A stretch of 64,000 bases of DNA, taken from NCBI GenBank assembly GCA_965230045.1, contig OZ245940.1, forward strand, positions 1,612,001-1,676,000, in the 5' to 3' direction. Shown here piece after piece: positions 8,737-18,095 of this stretch. The stretch is from G963662905 sp965230045 (GTDB taxonomy: Bacteria > Bacteroidota > Bacteroidia > Bacteroidales > WRLA01). How positions within the stretch are numbered: the stretch's first letter is position 1; every line of letters begins with the position of its first letter. Below the pieces are notes generated by a model. It was given only the letters and a program-made list of their open reading frames with translations. It was not told where the DNA came from and did not search any database. The position numbers were made by a program, and so were the translations under genes.

Positions 8737-11700
8737 ATGAAAAAAATATTGTCAGCATTTGTTAAATATCCCTTTTACGGGAAAATGTTCATAGTGATTC
8801 TGCTGGTTTTGGGTGGGATTGCTCTGATGAACATGAAAAAAGCCACTTTCCCGATGGTAGAATCCACCACGATTACCGTATCGGTGAGCTATCGCGGGGC
8901 AACGCCAAAAGAAATGGAAGAAGGCGTGGCTACTTTGGTCGAAAACGCCATCCGGGGCATTCCGGGTATTAAGGAGTTTTCGTCGCGTTCTACCGAAAAT
9001 ATGTCGTCTGTTACCATTACGGCGGTTGCAAATTACGATATGGATGAGCTGCTCAGCGATGTAAAAAATGCCGTGGACGGAATTTCCAATTTCCCTGCAG
9101 ACGCCGAACGCCCGATTGTTAGCAAGCAGCGGAACAAGGATATGGCCATGTTCCTGAATTTGGTTTCGGAAAACAGCGATTTGCATGAACTGAACCAACA
9201 GGCCAACCGGATTGAAGACGACTTGCTCGCAACGGGTTTTATTTCGCAGATTACCATTAATGGGATTCCGCAAAATATGGAGCTTGTAGTGGAGCTTGAT
9301 GAAACGCAACTGCGTGCCTACGATTTGCAGATGAGCGAAATCCAGTCCGCGATTTCATCCAACAACCTCGATATCTTCGGGGGCACCATCCGGAATCCTC
9401 GCGAAGAAATAAAGGTAAACCTGCGTCAACGTTCTGCTGATATTGATGACATTAAAAATATTGTGGTACGCACCAATGCAGACGGTAAGATCCTCACTAT
9501 TGGCGAAATTGCCGATGTGCGCCTCACTTTTGCCGAAACGCCCAATGGATCCTACAGCGATGGAAAAAGGGCCGTGAGCATCATGATCCAAAAGCTGATG
9601 AACGAAGACCTGGAGCAGATTTCGGATTTTGTGCATCAGTATATTGATGAATATAATCAAACGCATGCTACAACAAAACTTTCTGTTACCCATGATTTTA
9701 TGGAAAATATCAGCACGCAGTTGTCCACTTTGGTAAGTAACGGGATTTTGGGTGTGCTGCTGATTATCATTATGCTTTCGCTTTTGCTGAATTTCCGTTT
9801 GTCGCTATGGGTTGCCTGGGGCATTCCGGCTGGTTTTCTTGGCATGTTTATCATTGCTGTGATTTATGGCATTACCATCAATATGATTTCCCTTTTCGGG
9901 ATGATCCTGATTATTGGTATTTTGGTAGATGATGGTGTGGTAATCGGGGAAAATATTTTTACGCATTATGAAATGGGCAAGAGTCCCCGGCGTGCAGCTA
10001 TTGATGGAACCATGGAAGTTTTGCCGGCAGTCTTTACTTCGGTTGTTACCACGATGATTGCTTTTATGCCGCTCTTTTTCGTGGAAGGCCATTTGAAAAT
10101 GATGCAGGATATGGCCTTTGTGGTGGTCGCTGTTTTGCTGATTTCTTTGTTTGAAGCCCTTTTTGTTTTGCCCGGACATCTTGCAAATCCGGCGGTATTA
10201 AAACCACTGAACCCAAAATCGGCTTATGGAAAAGTGCGCGGACAGGCAGAGCGTTTCATCCGTTTTTTGAATGAGCGCTTATATCTCCCTGTACTTAATA
10301 AGCTGGTGAAAAACAAAAGCATCAGTATCGCAAGCGTTACCGCTTTGGTTATAATAACCGGAGGTTTGTTCCTCAGCGGGAAAATTGCTTTTGTATTCTT
10401 TCCCGGTCAGCCGGCAGATCATTTTACCATTGATCTGGCCATGAAACCCGGTACTAATGAGGAGATTACAAAAGAAAGGCTTTTCCGTATCGAAGAAGCT
10501 GTTTGGGAAGCGAACAAAATCCTGAAACAACAGGAGGGCGATACCATCGACTATGTGGCTTCGACCAATGTGATTGTGGGCAATGCTTTTAGCGGTACCG
10601 AAAGCGGAACGAATGCAGGCATGCTTTATGTTTTCCTGAATTCACTTACAGATACGGATCTGACGGATGATGATATCAAGCAAAAAGTGACCGAACTGAC
10701 AAAAGGTTTGGAAGGGGCTTACAAATATGCTGTTGGAGCGTCATCGCGCTTTGGCGCCCCGGTTTCCTACAGCCTGCTGAGCTATGATAATAACGAACTG
10801 GAAGCCGGCCGCCTGGCATTTGAGCAGGAACTGGAGAAAATCAGCTCGCTCTACAATATCACCAACAACAGCCAGTTGGGCAGTCAGGAAATACGCCTGG
10901 AACTGAAACCGGAAGCCTATATCCTTGGGTTCAATAATGCAACACTCATGCAACAGGTGCGCAACGGTTTTTATGGCGGTTTGGCGCAACGTATGCAGGA
11001 AGGCAAAGATGAGGTCTGGGTTTACGTGCGCTATCCGCACCAAAACCGGGAAACCATCGGGCAGCTGGAAAAAATGATGATCCACACACAGCAGGGCGAT
11101 TTCCCCCTGGAACGTCTGGCAAATATCTCCAAAGCACGCAGCCTGAACACCATTAACCGTTATAACGGACGTAGGGAAATCAGGGTGGATGCTTATATGA
11201 AAGATCAGAGCGAAAACATTAGCCCAATATTGGAAGATATTGATAAAGTGATTATTCCGAAAATTGAAAGAGAATATCCCGGTCTTACTTTTGAGAAACA
11301 GGGACAACAAAAAGACAGTGCCGAGCAAATGGGCAGCATGGTGCTTTATTTTGGCATCGCATTTCTGATTATCGTGCTGATTATCATGATCTATTTTAAA
11401 TCTTTTAGTCAGGGATTTATGGTCTTGATCATGATCCCGCTGGGTATCCTGGGCGCTGTTTGGGGGCATGCAATCCACGGCGAACCGGTATCTATGATGA
11501 GCCTCTGGGGATTTATTGCCCTTTCGGGGACGATCATTAACGATGCAATTGTGTTTATTTCGCGTTTCAATCAAAATATGGTGCGCGGCATGAAACTGAT
11601 GGATGCCGTTATTGATACAGGAAAATCCCGCTTCCGTCCGATTTTGCTTACCACACTCACCACTTATGTTGGGCTTATGCCGCTCATTCTGGCCAATAAT

Positions 11701-11937
11701 CCCGATGCGCGCTTCCTGGTGCCCATGTCCATCTCGCTGGCCTACGGTATCCTTTTCGGGACAATGTTTATCCTATTGATTTTACCGGTAGTTATGCTGG
11801 GATTCAATCAGCTGAATATCGCATATCATAAAATCAAAGGAGATAAGGAAGCCAATGCCGAATCGGTTGAGGTTGCCGTGATCAACCATAATATTGACCT
11901 GACCTTGAAAACAAATATGGAAAAGGATTTTGAATAA
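8737..11937 (+). CDS. RND-family efflux permease (AcrB/HAE1-like)
   Basis: 1,066 residues, the normal size for a tripartite RND pump. It has an N-terminal membrane helix (about 10-30), two large periplasmic loops and twelve predicted membrane helices. Helix 4 carries the proton-relay pair in GILVDDGVVIGEN, and helix 10-12 blocks include GFIALSGTIINDAIVFISRFNQ and RFRPILLTTLTTYVGLMPL. It is the proton-driven inner-membrane subunit between the adaptor (11 bp upstream) and the outer-membrane channel (15 bp downstream). The substrate cannot be told from sequence. The divergent LytTR two-component pair is a candidate regulator. Confidence 0.95.
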   Translation: MKKILSAFVKYPFYGKMFIVILLVLGGIALMNMKKATFPMVESTTITVSVSYRGATPKEMEEGVATLVENAIRGIPGIKEFSSRSTENMSSVTITAVANYDMDELLSDVKNAVDGISNFPADAERPIVSKQRNKDMAMFLNLVSENSDLHELNQQANRIEDDLLATGFISQITINGIPQNMELVVELDETQLRAYDLQMSEIQSAISSNNLDIFGGTIRNPREEIKVNLRQRSADIDDIKNIVVRTNADGKILTIGEIADVRLTFAETPNGSYSDGKRAVSIMIQKLMNEDLEQISDFVHQYIDEYNQTHATTKLSVTHDFMENISTQLSTLVSNGILGVLLIIIMLSLLLNFRLSLWVAWGIPAGFLGMFIIAVIYGITINMISLFGMILIIGILVDDGVVIGENIFTHYEMGKSPRRAAIDGTMEVLPAVFTSVVTTMIAFMPLFFVEGHLKMMQDMAFVVVAVLLISLFEALFVLPGHLANPAVLKPLNPKSAYGKVRGQAERFIRFLNERLYLPVLNKLVKNKSISIASVTALVIITGGLFLSGKIAFVFFPGQPADHFTIDLAMKPGTNEEITKERLFRIEEAVWEANKILKQQEGDTIDYVASTNVIVGNAFSGTESGTNAGMLYVFLNSLTDTDLTDDDIKQKVTELTKGLEGAYKYAVGASSRFGAPVSYSLLSYDNNELEAGRLAFEQELEKISSLYNITNNSQLGSQEIRLELKPEAYILGFNNATLMQQVRNGFYGGLAQRMQEGKDEVWVYVRYPHQNRETIGQLEKMMIHTQQGDFPLERLANISKARSLNTINRYNGRREIRVDAYMKDQSENISPILEDIDKVIIPKIEREYPGLTFEKQGQQKDSAEQMGSMVLYFGIAFLIIVLIIMIYFKSFSQGFMVLIMIPLGILGAVWGHAIHGEPVSMMSLWGFIALSGTIINDAIVFISRFNQNMVRGMKLMDAVIDTGKSRFRPILLTTLTTYVGLMPLILANNPDARFLVPMSISLAYGILFGTMFILLILPVVMLGFNQLNIAYHKIKGDKEANAESVEVAVINHNIDLTLKTNMEKDFE

Positions 11938-11952
11938 TCAAAAAAGAGAGAA

Positions 11953-13257
11953 ATGAAAAAGATGAAATACATATGGGCAGTGGTGATGGCTTTGCTTACG
12001 CTTCCAGCTATGGCCCAAACCGATATCCTGCGCCTTGATGACGCCATCCGCATTGCGCTGCTGAACAATTACGGCATCATCATCCAAAAGAAAAACCTGG
12101 AAGAAAGCCAGATCAACAACAGCTGGGGACAAGCAGGCGCTTTGCCAACCATCAGTCTCAACGCCTCCGATGCCGAGGGCTGGAACAATACCATTGATGA
12201 CGCGCTTACCTCCAACCGGAATGCATCCGTGCAGCTTGATTGGATCGTTTTCAGAGGTTATAGTGCGAAAATTTCCAAATCACGTCTTAATGAGCTGGAA
12301 AACCTCTCGGATGTAAACCTGAAGATTACCACAGAGAATACCATTGTAAGTGTTACACTGGCTTATTACAGTGCATTGCTGCAGCTGGAAAACCTGGAAT
12401 CCTCCGAAAAGATCATGAAGCTTTCCAAAGATTTGTATGATCGCGAACAGCTCAAAAAGGATATTGGAAGCAGCAAAAGCTATAATTTGTTGCAGGCGCA
12501 AAATTCATGGCTCCAAGACCGCTCCACCTATCTTTCTGCGCGGGCAAACTATAATAATGCGGTGCGCCAGCTCAATTTCCTGATGGCCGAATCTTCAGAA
12601 AAAACCTATGTCCTTGAAAAGGATTTTACTGCCGATACCAGCAGCTTTGATCTGGATGTGCTCAAGGAAAAACTGCTGTCGGATAATTACAGCCTGCGCA
12701 CCCAATATATTAATATGGAAATGGCCCGGCTGGATGTACGTTCGGCAAAAGGGGCTTTCTATCCGACAATTTCCGCAGGCTTAAATGGTGGATATAATGC
12801 CAATGAAACACGTTTTCAGTCCGATTTGATCCCAAACCAATATTCCAATGGCTTTTCCGGCGGGATTACTGCAGGGATTTCCTATACGCTTTTTCAGGGC
12901 GGCACACGAAAGCAGGCTTTGAAAATTGCACAAATCGAAGAGGAAATCAGCTCCATTGAAACCGATCAGATGAAAGATGAGCTGGAAAACCAACTGGCGC
13001 AGGAGTTTGAGCTTTATGAAGTGCGCAAGGAACTTTTGGCGCTTTCTCAGGAACAATTGAAAGCCGCCGAGCTCAACCTGACTTTATCGCGGCAAAAGTT
13101 TGAAACCGGAGCCATTAATTCCTTTAATTTCCGCGATGTGCAGCAGATTTATATTCAATCCACATGGAACTACCACCGCGCTATATACGATGTAATTGAA
13201 AGCTATAATGCCTTGCTGCAGCTTACCGGTGGGGTGATCGGACACTATGAAAGCTAA
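11953..13257 (+). CDS. TolC-like outer-membrane efflux protein
   Basis: 434 residues with a signal peptide (1-21, ending PAMAQ) and two outer-membrane-efflux repeats built of long amphipathic helices. Typical elements are LRLDDAIRIALLNNYGIIIQKKNLEES near the N-terminus, and FQGGTRKQALKIAQIEEE plus NLTLSRQKFETGAINSFNFRDVQQ in the second repeat. It is the last gene of the adaptor-pump-channel operon. No clear terminator follows; the non-coding boundary of the accessory island begins directly after its stop. Confidence 0.93.
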   Translation: MKKMKYIWAVVMALLTLPAMAQTDILRLDDAIRIALLNNYGIIIQKKNLEESQINNSWGQAGALPTISLNASDAEGWNNTIDDALTSNRNASVQLDWIVFRGYSAKISKSRLNELENLSDVNLKITTENTIVSVTLAYYSALLQLENLESSEKIMKLSKDLYDREQLKKDIGSSKSYNLLQAQNSWLQDRSTYLSARANYNNAVRQLNFLMAESSEKTYVLEKDFTADTSSFDLDVLKEKLLSDNYSLRTQYINMEMARLDVRSAKGAFYPTISAGLNGGYNANETRFQSDLIPNQYSNGFSGGITAGISYTLFQGGTRKQALKIAQIEEEISSIETDQMKDELENQLAQEFELYEVRKELLALSQEQLKAAELNLTLSRQKFETGAINSFNFRDVQQIYIQSTWNYHRAIYDVIESYNALLQLTGGVIGHYES

Positions 13258-13640
13258 AGAGGAATGACTCATCGGATCGCTCCGGTTTTACTGATCGGAT
13301 GACGAACAATACCAACTCATCGGGTTCAAATGTCCGCGAAATTTCGGGCAGAACCTATTAACCTTACTCATCGGATGACTTTAATAACTTAATCTCACTC
13401 ATCGGATGACTCCAAGTCATCCGATGAGTAGGTCTAATTTGCCTCAATAAGTATATTTACAGAATATCTGCCCGAAGCAAGCCCGCAGCAGCCGGCTGCC
13501 CGCAAAGTATTTACAGGGACTTGGTATAGCGATGGTATAGCGAAAACCCCTGTGGGGACAATGCGGGTTTTGCGGGGGATTGCCGGAAAATTCGGTAAAA
13601 ATTTGCCTTATAAAAATGCCGGGCCACGCTTATTATAAAT
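13258..13640. repeat. REP-like palindrome cluster (ACTCATCGGATGACT)
   Basis: No gene is seen here. Degenerate copies of CTCATCGGATGAC occur near 13266, 13315, 13371 and 13397. The last forms a perfect 15-bp palindrome, ACTCATCGGATGACT (13397-13411) and its reverse complement (13415-13429), with a 3-nt loop. The same core forms a 21-bp palindrome at 46516-46560. From 13440 to 13640 nothing recognisable is present. Confidence 0.7.
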
Positions 13641-14025
13641 TTGGTTCTACCAAGAATTTCGTGGGTAATGATAATGTTTGAAATTAAATACTAAGCAGAT
13701 ATTTGGAGATAAGATACTTAATAAAATATAATGAACTCCAACAGATTCCTCCCTTCACAAAGCCTTAATCACTTCGTTTGGCTTTGTTCCGGTCGGAATG
13801 ACGCTGTTTATTAGGTGTTTAAGGCAAATGCGGCCTGGTCACTGAGCGTCCTGTGGTGAGCGTAGCCGAACCAAGTCGAAGTGCGCCGCATTTGCCCCCA
13901 GACTTTTTAAAACCCGTCATTCCGACAAAGTTTTCCGAAGCATAAGGTATTCCGATAGCTATCGGAAGGAGGAATCTGTAAGAGATTTAACTTTTGTCTT
14001 TTCCACGAAATTCCTATTAGAACCA
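13641..14025. repeat. MITE family 1, copy A
   Basis: About 385 bp bounded by inverted ends: TTGGTTCTACCAAGAATTTC at the left, and the complement of TGGTTCTAATAGGAATTTCG at the right. The interior carries the dispersed GTCATTCCGAC...GGAATCTGT motifs and an imperfect palindrome ending in GCAAATGCGGC / GCCGCATTTGC. No coding sequence is present. It is related to the copies at 23591, 25821 and 36789. It sits at the left edge of the integron-like island. Confidence 0.8.
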
Positions 14026-14095
14026 TAACTGCTAAGGTCTTCCTGGATTTACTTCATTAATTAAATTGATGATTACAGGCGTAGAAATAATTTTT

Positions 14096-14170
14096 GATGC
14101 GCATCAAAAACTTTTTTCACGCGCATAAAAAATATTTTTCATGCGCATGAAAATCAATTTTGATGCGTAT
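14096..14170. repeat. Four direct repeats with exact 22-bp period
   Basis: Cores GATGCGCAT (14096), CACGCGCAT (14118), CATGCGCAT (14140) and GATGCGTAT (14162) lie exactly 22 bp apart, each flanked by T-runs on the left and A-runs on the right. The array is about 200 bp upstream of the recombinase. The period (two helical turns) suggests protein binding on one face of the DNA, as in iterons or operators. The function is unknown. The stretch 14171-14377 holds no supportable gene. Confidence 0.75.
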
Positions 14171-14351
14171 AAAAATATCAGAGCAACAAGAACTGTTGAA
14201 AGAAAGCTGCTTTTGTGACTTACGGTTGATATTGGTTTGCTTAGCCGGACTCGTTAAGCCACGCGTGAGGACACGCGCGGGAACGGGGGGAGAAACGCCG
14301 GTAATCCAAAAAAAACAACATAGAAATATAAGTATCAATCAATATTTTCCA

Positions 14352-14359
14352 TATATTTG
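14352..14359 (+). promoter_or_regulatory. -7 box (TATATTTG) ahead of the recombinase
   Basis: TATATTTG matches the Bacteroidota -7 element 19 bp before the ATG at 14378. No TTG is at the best -33 distance, so the promoter is probably weak or activated. Confidence 0.4.
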
Positions 14360-14377
14360 ATGCTTGAAACAAAATAA

Positions 14378-15766
14378 ATGAGGAAGCCCAAAATCACACT
14401 GGCATTTGAAGAACACCGCAATCAGGCGGTGGTGAGCCTGTGTTTTGAAAAGGACTCCGCACTTATCGGGAAGGTAAGAACCCTTAAGGATGCCCGATGG
14501 AGCCAGAGCAGAAAGTTTTGGTACATTCCAAAAGAAGCATTTGATCTGCATACAGTTTTTGAAATGCTCAACCCGCTTGCTTATTTGGATTATTCGGCGA
14601 TTAAAGACAATGAAAAAAATACCGGTATCAGGAATAGCCAGGACAATAAAGATACTACAAAAGCACAAGCCACAGAAAGCGGCCACATCATAAAAGTTTT
14701 TTGCAACGAAAAGGAAAGTACCTTTTATCTCAGCTTGCCTTTTGCCTTAAAAGAGCAGTTTAAAAAGCTGGAAGGAGCCTGGTGGCACGGCAAGACCAAA
14801 CAATGGTCGGCACTGGATACACCCGAAAACCGCGACCAGCTTAAGGATATTCTAACAACAGCTGGTCTCAAGCCCGTTTATCATTTAGAGAGCAGGCTGA
14901 AAGACAGAAAGGCGAAGAGACCAACACTTATTGATCCTGTGAAGCCGGACGAAGGATTTATCAGGCACTTAAAAATCGAAAACAAAGCGCCAAGCACGAT
15001 CAAGCAATATACCTGGTACATCGAATGGTTTTTAACGCATTACCGCGACAAGGATTTAACCAATGAAGCGGGCGAACTGGTAAAAGAATTTTTGTATAAA
15101 CAGGTTTTGGGGCATGGTTATGACAAGTCAGCCCAAAATGCAGCACACTCAGCACTGCAAAATTATTACCGGATTGTATTCAATATTGATCTGCACACTG
15201 AAGGGATCCCGCGGCCCAAGCAAAAACGGCCACTGCCAAAAGTATTATCGGTTGAGGAATTTCAGGCTGTTTACCGGCAATTACATTTTCCAAAACACCA
15301 AATAATAGTAAAACTAATGTATGGCTGCGGATTGCGCAGGCAGGAAGTGTGCGACCTGGAAACAGAAAACGTGGATTTTAACAGAGGATTAATTTATGTA
15401 AAAGGCAAAGGCGAAAAGTACAGGGCGCTGAACCCCGGCAAAAGTTTATTGAACCACCTGAAGGCATATTACGAAAAAGCCTGTCCGGGTCAATACTTTA
15501 TTGAAGGAAAAAACGGCAAATATACAGGATCGAGCATCGAAAAGTTTGTAAAAAAAGCCGGTGTAAAAGCAGGAATAAAAAGAGATGTTAAGCCCCATAT
15601 GTTCAGGCACGGTTTTGCAACAACACATATGGAGCGGGGCACAGAGCTACGCTTAATACAAGAGGCACTGGGGCATGCAAGTAGCAAAACCACGGAGATT
15701 TACACGAGGGTAAGCAGAAAAAATGTCAAGCGTATGCCCAACCTCTTAGATGACATTGAGCTATGA
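14378..15766 (+). CDS. Tyrosine recombinase, putative integrase of the cassette array
   Basis: 462 residues. The N-terminus has two tandem copies of an ARWS-x-W-type module: residues about 5-70 (LKDARWSQSRKFWYIP) and about 105-170 (LEGAWWHGKTKQWSAL). A SAM-like core-binding domain follows (about 195-285), then a catalytic domain with Arg in CGLRRQEVCDLE, Lys in KGKGEKYR, HMFRH, LGHAS and Tyr in EIYTRVS, so all the catalytic residues look intact. The roughly 20-residue insertion typical of IntI integrases before the HxxR box is absent. It lies directly upstream of, and in the same direction as, the cassette array. Bacteroidota recombinases of this ARWS type are common; linking this one to cassette integration is inference. 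Confidence 0.88.
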   Translation: MRKPKITLAFEEHRNQAVVSLCFEKDSALIGKVRTLKDARWSQSRKFWYIPKEAFDLHTVFEMLNPLAYLDYSAIKDNEKNTGIRNSQDNKDTTKAQATESGHIIKVFCNEKESTFYLSLPFALKEQFKKLEGAWWHGKTKQWSALDTPENRDQLKDILTTAGLKPVYHLESRLKDRKAKRPTLIDPVKPDEGFIRHLKIENKAPSTIKQYTWYIEWFLTHYRDKDLTNEAGELVKEFLYKQVLGHGYDKSAQNAAHSALQNYYRIVFNIDLHTEGIPRPKQKRPLPKVLSVEEFQAVYRQLHFPKHQIIVKLMYGCGLRRQEVCDLETENVDFNRGLIYVKGKGEKYRALNPGKSLLNHLKAYYEKACPGQYFIEGKNGKYTGSSIEKFVKKAGVKAGIKRDVKPHMFRHGFATTHMERGTELRLIQEALGHASSKTTEIYTRVSRKNVKRMPNLLDDIEL

Positions 15767-15793
15767 ATGAAATTAGAAGAATAAAAGGGGCTC

Positions 15794-15862
15794 ATTCCGT
15801 TTATCGTGGTGCATTTGGATCAATAAACGGAATAACGTTCCGTTTAAAAACGAGTTATCGGC
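15794..15862. other. Candidate attI-like attachment site
   Basis: Between the recombinase stop and the first cassette. ATTCCGTTTAT (15794-15804) and ATAAACGGAAT (15823-15833) are perfect 11-bp inverted repeats. They are followed by ATAACG...CGAGTTATCGGC, where GTTATCGGC (15854-15862) is the left boundary box of cassette 1. The position next to the integrase and at the array's first junction is what an attI site would have. There is no independent proof of recombination. Confidence 0.55.
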
Positions 15863-15886
15863 AATTTTTGAGAAAGGACTAACAAA

Positions 15887-16813
15887 ATGATATTCAAAGA
15901 AATAATTACTAAAAAGGGAAACCAATTAAAATTAGTTTTCGATGAACTCTTCGAATTGGTTATTAAAAATCAAATTCATTCGGGTGATTTGTTATTGGTA
16001 AATGAAAATGGTTTCTATAATCCTGATGTTTATAATTGGAATAATCTTGACAGAAAATTTTTACCATATTCAATTGGACCCAACAAGGAAGGTCATTCTG
16101 AAAATGTACATTTTAAATTTATTGATGGTTATCGAAAGACATATGAATGTAAATTGTCTCATGAACAGTACTTAAAGGAAATTAAATGGGATCCTGAGAA
16201 TAGAGAAAAAATAGAAGAATTCATTTTTCAAGAGGAATTATTAATTCAACTTGAAATGCTTGTATATTTAAAAATATGGGAGGCTGATTCTTTCATAAAG
16301 CGATTCTACCAATTAGCAAGATTGTTGAATAAAGAGGAATATGACTGGCATTTTAAAATAGCAGAAAGCAGTAGAGATAGAAATTGTACAGGAACAAGAC
16401 AAGAAATAATAAGGAAAAAAGTAAGAAACAAATTTGAGAAAAAAATACCAGGTCTTTATTCTGCAATTAAAAAATCCTACAATACTCAGATTCGAAACTC
16501 CATAGCTCATTCAAAATATTCCTTTTTAAGCAGATACATTCACTTAAATAACTTCATTGAAAGTGACGTGTCAAGTCAATTAAAAGCTATAAAGTTTGAT
16601 GACTGGATTGATATGTTTCATGAAACAATGATTCTATATAATGAATATACTCGATTTATTAATAGAACAAATTCTTATTATGCAGATATCGCTCGAAAAA
16701 ATGACAATCTTGTTGAAATTCAAATAAATATGAAAGAACCAGAAGAGAAAGTAATATACAAGTTTATGGAATATAGGCCCGAATGGAATGATTTTAAAAT
16801 AAAAATTGAATAA
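15887..16813 (+). CDS. Cassette 1: uncharacterised protein with HEPN-like RxxxxH motif
   Basis: 308 residues, no signal peptide, no recognised full-length family. Charged, helix-rich sequence. Residues 203-208 read RNSIAH within NTQIRNSIAHSKYSF, the Rx4H signature of HEPN-domain ribonucleases, sitting in a predicted helix as expected. HEPN proteins are often toxins or antiviral effectors, so a defence or toxin role is possible, but only the motif supports it. The gene is AT-rich compared with the flanking core genes. It starts 25 bp after the cassette's left box and stops 6 bp before its attC site, so it fills the cassette. Confidence 0.75.
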   Translation: MIFKEIITKKGNQLKLVFDELFELVIKNQIHSGDLLLVNENGFYNPDVYNWNNLDRKFLPYSIGPNKEGHSENVHFKFIDGYRKTYECKLSHEQYLKEIKWDPENREKIEEFIFQEELLIQLEMLVYLKIWEADSFIKRFYQLARLLNKEEYDWHFKIAESSRDRNCTGTRQEIIRKKVRNKFEKKIPGLYSAIKKSYNTQIRNSIAHSKYSFLSRYIHLNNFIESDVSSQLKAIKFDDWIDMFHETMILYNEYTRFINRTNSYYADIARKNDNLVEIQINMKEPEEKVIYKFMEYRPEWNDFKIKIE

Positions 16814-16818
16814 AAAAA

Positions 16819-16890
16819 GCCGATAACATGCTGTAAATGTAATAGTTCCGCTACGCTCCACTACTACACTTACAGCCGACCGTTATGGGC
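16819..16890. other. attC-like site 1 (72 bp)
   Basis: Outer boxes GCCGATAAC (16819-16827) and GTTATGGGC (16882-16890) bracket imperfect arms: TGCTGTAAATGTAATAGT pairs with ACTACTACACTTACAGC, with unpaired bases as in integron attC hairpins. The left box is the exact reverse complement of cassette 1's first nine bases (GTTATCGGC, 15854). The right box begins cassette 2. Confidence 0.75.
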
Positions 16891-17063
16891 AAGTTTAAAC
16901 GACACGCAGTACTAAAAAAAGAGAATTGAAAAAACAATACTTTGACAGTTCTTAAAAAAAAATAGTAATAAAAAGACCAATAAAAAAGTGGAGACCAGTA
17001 CACACTAAAAAAACGGGGCGGAAACCGAAAAGCCTATGAGTAGGTAATCTTAAATTAATTAAA

Positions 17064-17528
17064 ATGAAAAAAATTAGTAAATTTTTAGGAGTGTTATTAT
17101 TTATTTTATTCGTTTCAACAAGTTGTAATGAACAATCAGAAGACACTGTTTATAGTATAGGAACAGAGATTGCAGAAGGTGTGGGAACAAGCCTTGCAGT
17201 TGGGTTTTCTGAAATTGACCCTGATTTAACATATGAAATTGAGACATCAAATGATGAATTTACTGCACAAGGTCATACTTGGCCAATTATTGATGTGACT
17301 ATTAATACAAAAAGTGAAGTTTTAAATAGTCCAAAAATCACATTTGTGTTATTACTTGAAATGGATCAGAATGACGGTACCGTTGTTGCAACTCTTAAAA
17401 ACATAAAAGTTGACGGTGCAGTAGAACCTTCGCTTGAAATTATGAATAATACAATGTATGTTGAAACAGAAGAAGGAACAGAGCAGGTTCAGTTAATAGA
17501 TGGTGAATTACATTTCGTAGAATATTAA
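17064..17528 (+). CDS. Cassette 2: small hypothetical lipoprotein
   Basis: 154 residues with a lipoprotein signal (residues 1-21, hydrophobic stretch ending STSC, lipobox Cys21). The rest is acidic and strand-rich, with no family recognised. It would be exported and lipid-anchored. The 5' leader (16883-17063) contains GCGGAAACCGAAAAGCC (from 17018), shared with the leader of the gene at 18311. The next gene follows after 30 bp and probably shares its transcript. Confidence 0.75.
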   Translation: MKKISKFLGVLLFILFVSTSCNEQSEDTVYSIGTEIAEGVGTSLAVGFSEIDPDLTYEIETSNDEFTAQGHTWPIIDVTINTKSEVLNSPKITFVLLLEMDQNDGTVVATLKNIKVDGAVEPSLEIMNNTMYVETEEGTEQVQLIDGELHFVEY

Positions 17529-17558
17529 ATTATTATAAATCCATAAAAGGAAAGTAAA

Positions 17559-18095
17559 ATGAATAAAATTAACGATTTAGAAAAAGCAATTAAAGAATTC
17601 GATTTAAAGTACGTAAACGAGAAAAGCAAAAATATTTATGTGATAAATGCAATAAACGATGAATGTTTAATTAATCATCAAAAAAAATATCTAAAATTGG
17701 ATAGTGAAGAAAAGCCTCTGTTGGTTTTAAATGGTAAGAAAAGTTTATTAGCGAAACTTATGCCATTTACAGGTTTTGTAGTAACCAACAAGAAAATTCA
17801 TTTTGCTCTACTTAAACGCTCTTTCTTCACTGGTTTATATCCATTTCGTGAGAAGCCACGTAGCCTAAACTTAGAGTCTATCGATTCTTTCCAAATCGGA
17901 GAACATGATTCATGCATGGGTTCAGCTTATGTAGGCCACGATTTAAGGATTAACAATCAAACAATTGGTTTAGTTCGGTTAGGTTTTTCAGTAGAATATG
18001 ATGATATTGCACTAAAATACATTAACGAATTATCAAGAAACCTCTTTAATAATGGTTTTTTGGCTGATGAACCTAAAGAGTTTAAATGGCAATAA
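17559..18095 (+). CDS. Cassette 2: hypothetical protein
   Basis: 178 residues, soluble, no signal peptide. The middle part (about residues 55-115) alternates short strands (LLVLNG, GFVVTNKKIHFALLKR, LNLESIDSFQIG), resembling a PH-like or bacterial PH-type fold, but no family is claimed. It sits 30 bp after the lipoprotein gene in the same cassette. A remnant of another cassette junction (TTATGAGCAAGTT) follows at about 18122. Confidence 0.7.
   Translation: MNKINDLEKAIKEFDLKYVNEKSKNIYVINAINDECLINHQKKYLKLDSEEKPLLVLNGKKSLLAKLMPFTGFVVTNKKIHFALLKRSFFTGLYPFREKPRSLNLESIDSFQIGEHDSCMGSAYVGHDLRINNQTIGLVRLGFSVEYDDIALKYINELSRNLFNNGFLADEPKEFKWQ

Noticed and set aside
10741..11574. 277-residue minus-strand frame inside the RND pump gene
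   Set aside because: Antisense shadow; the sense strand is a clear RND permease.
14117..14338. 73-residue minus-strand frame upstream of the recombinase
   Set aside because: It crosses the 22-bp repeat array and has no supporting motif.
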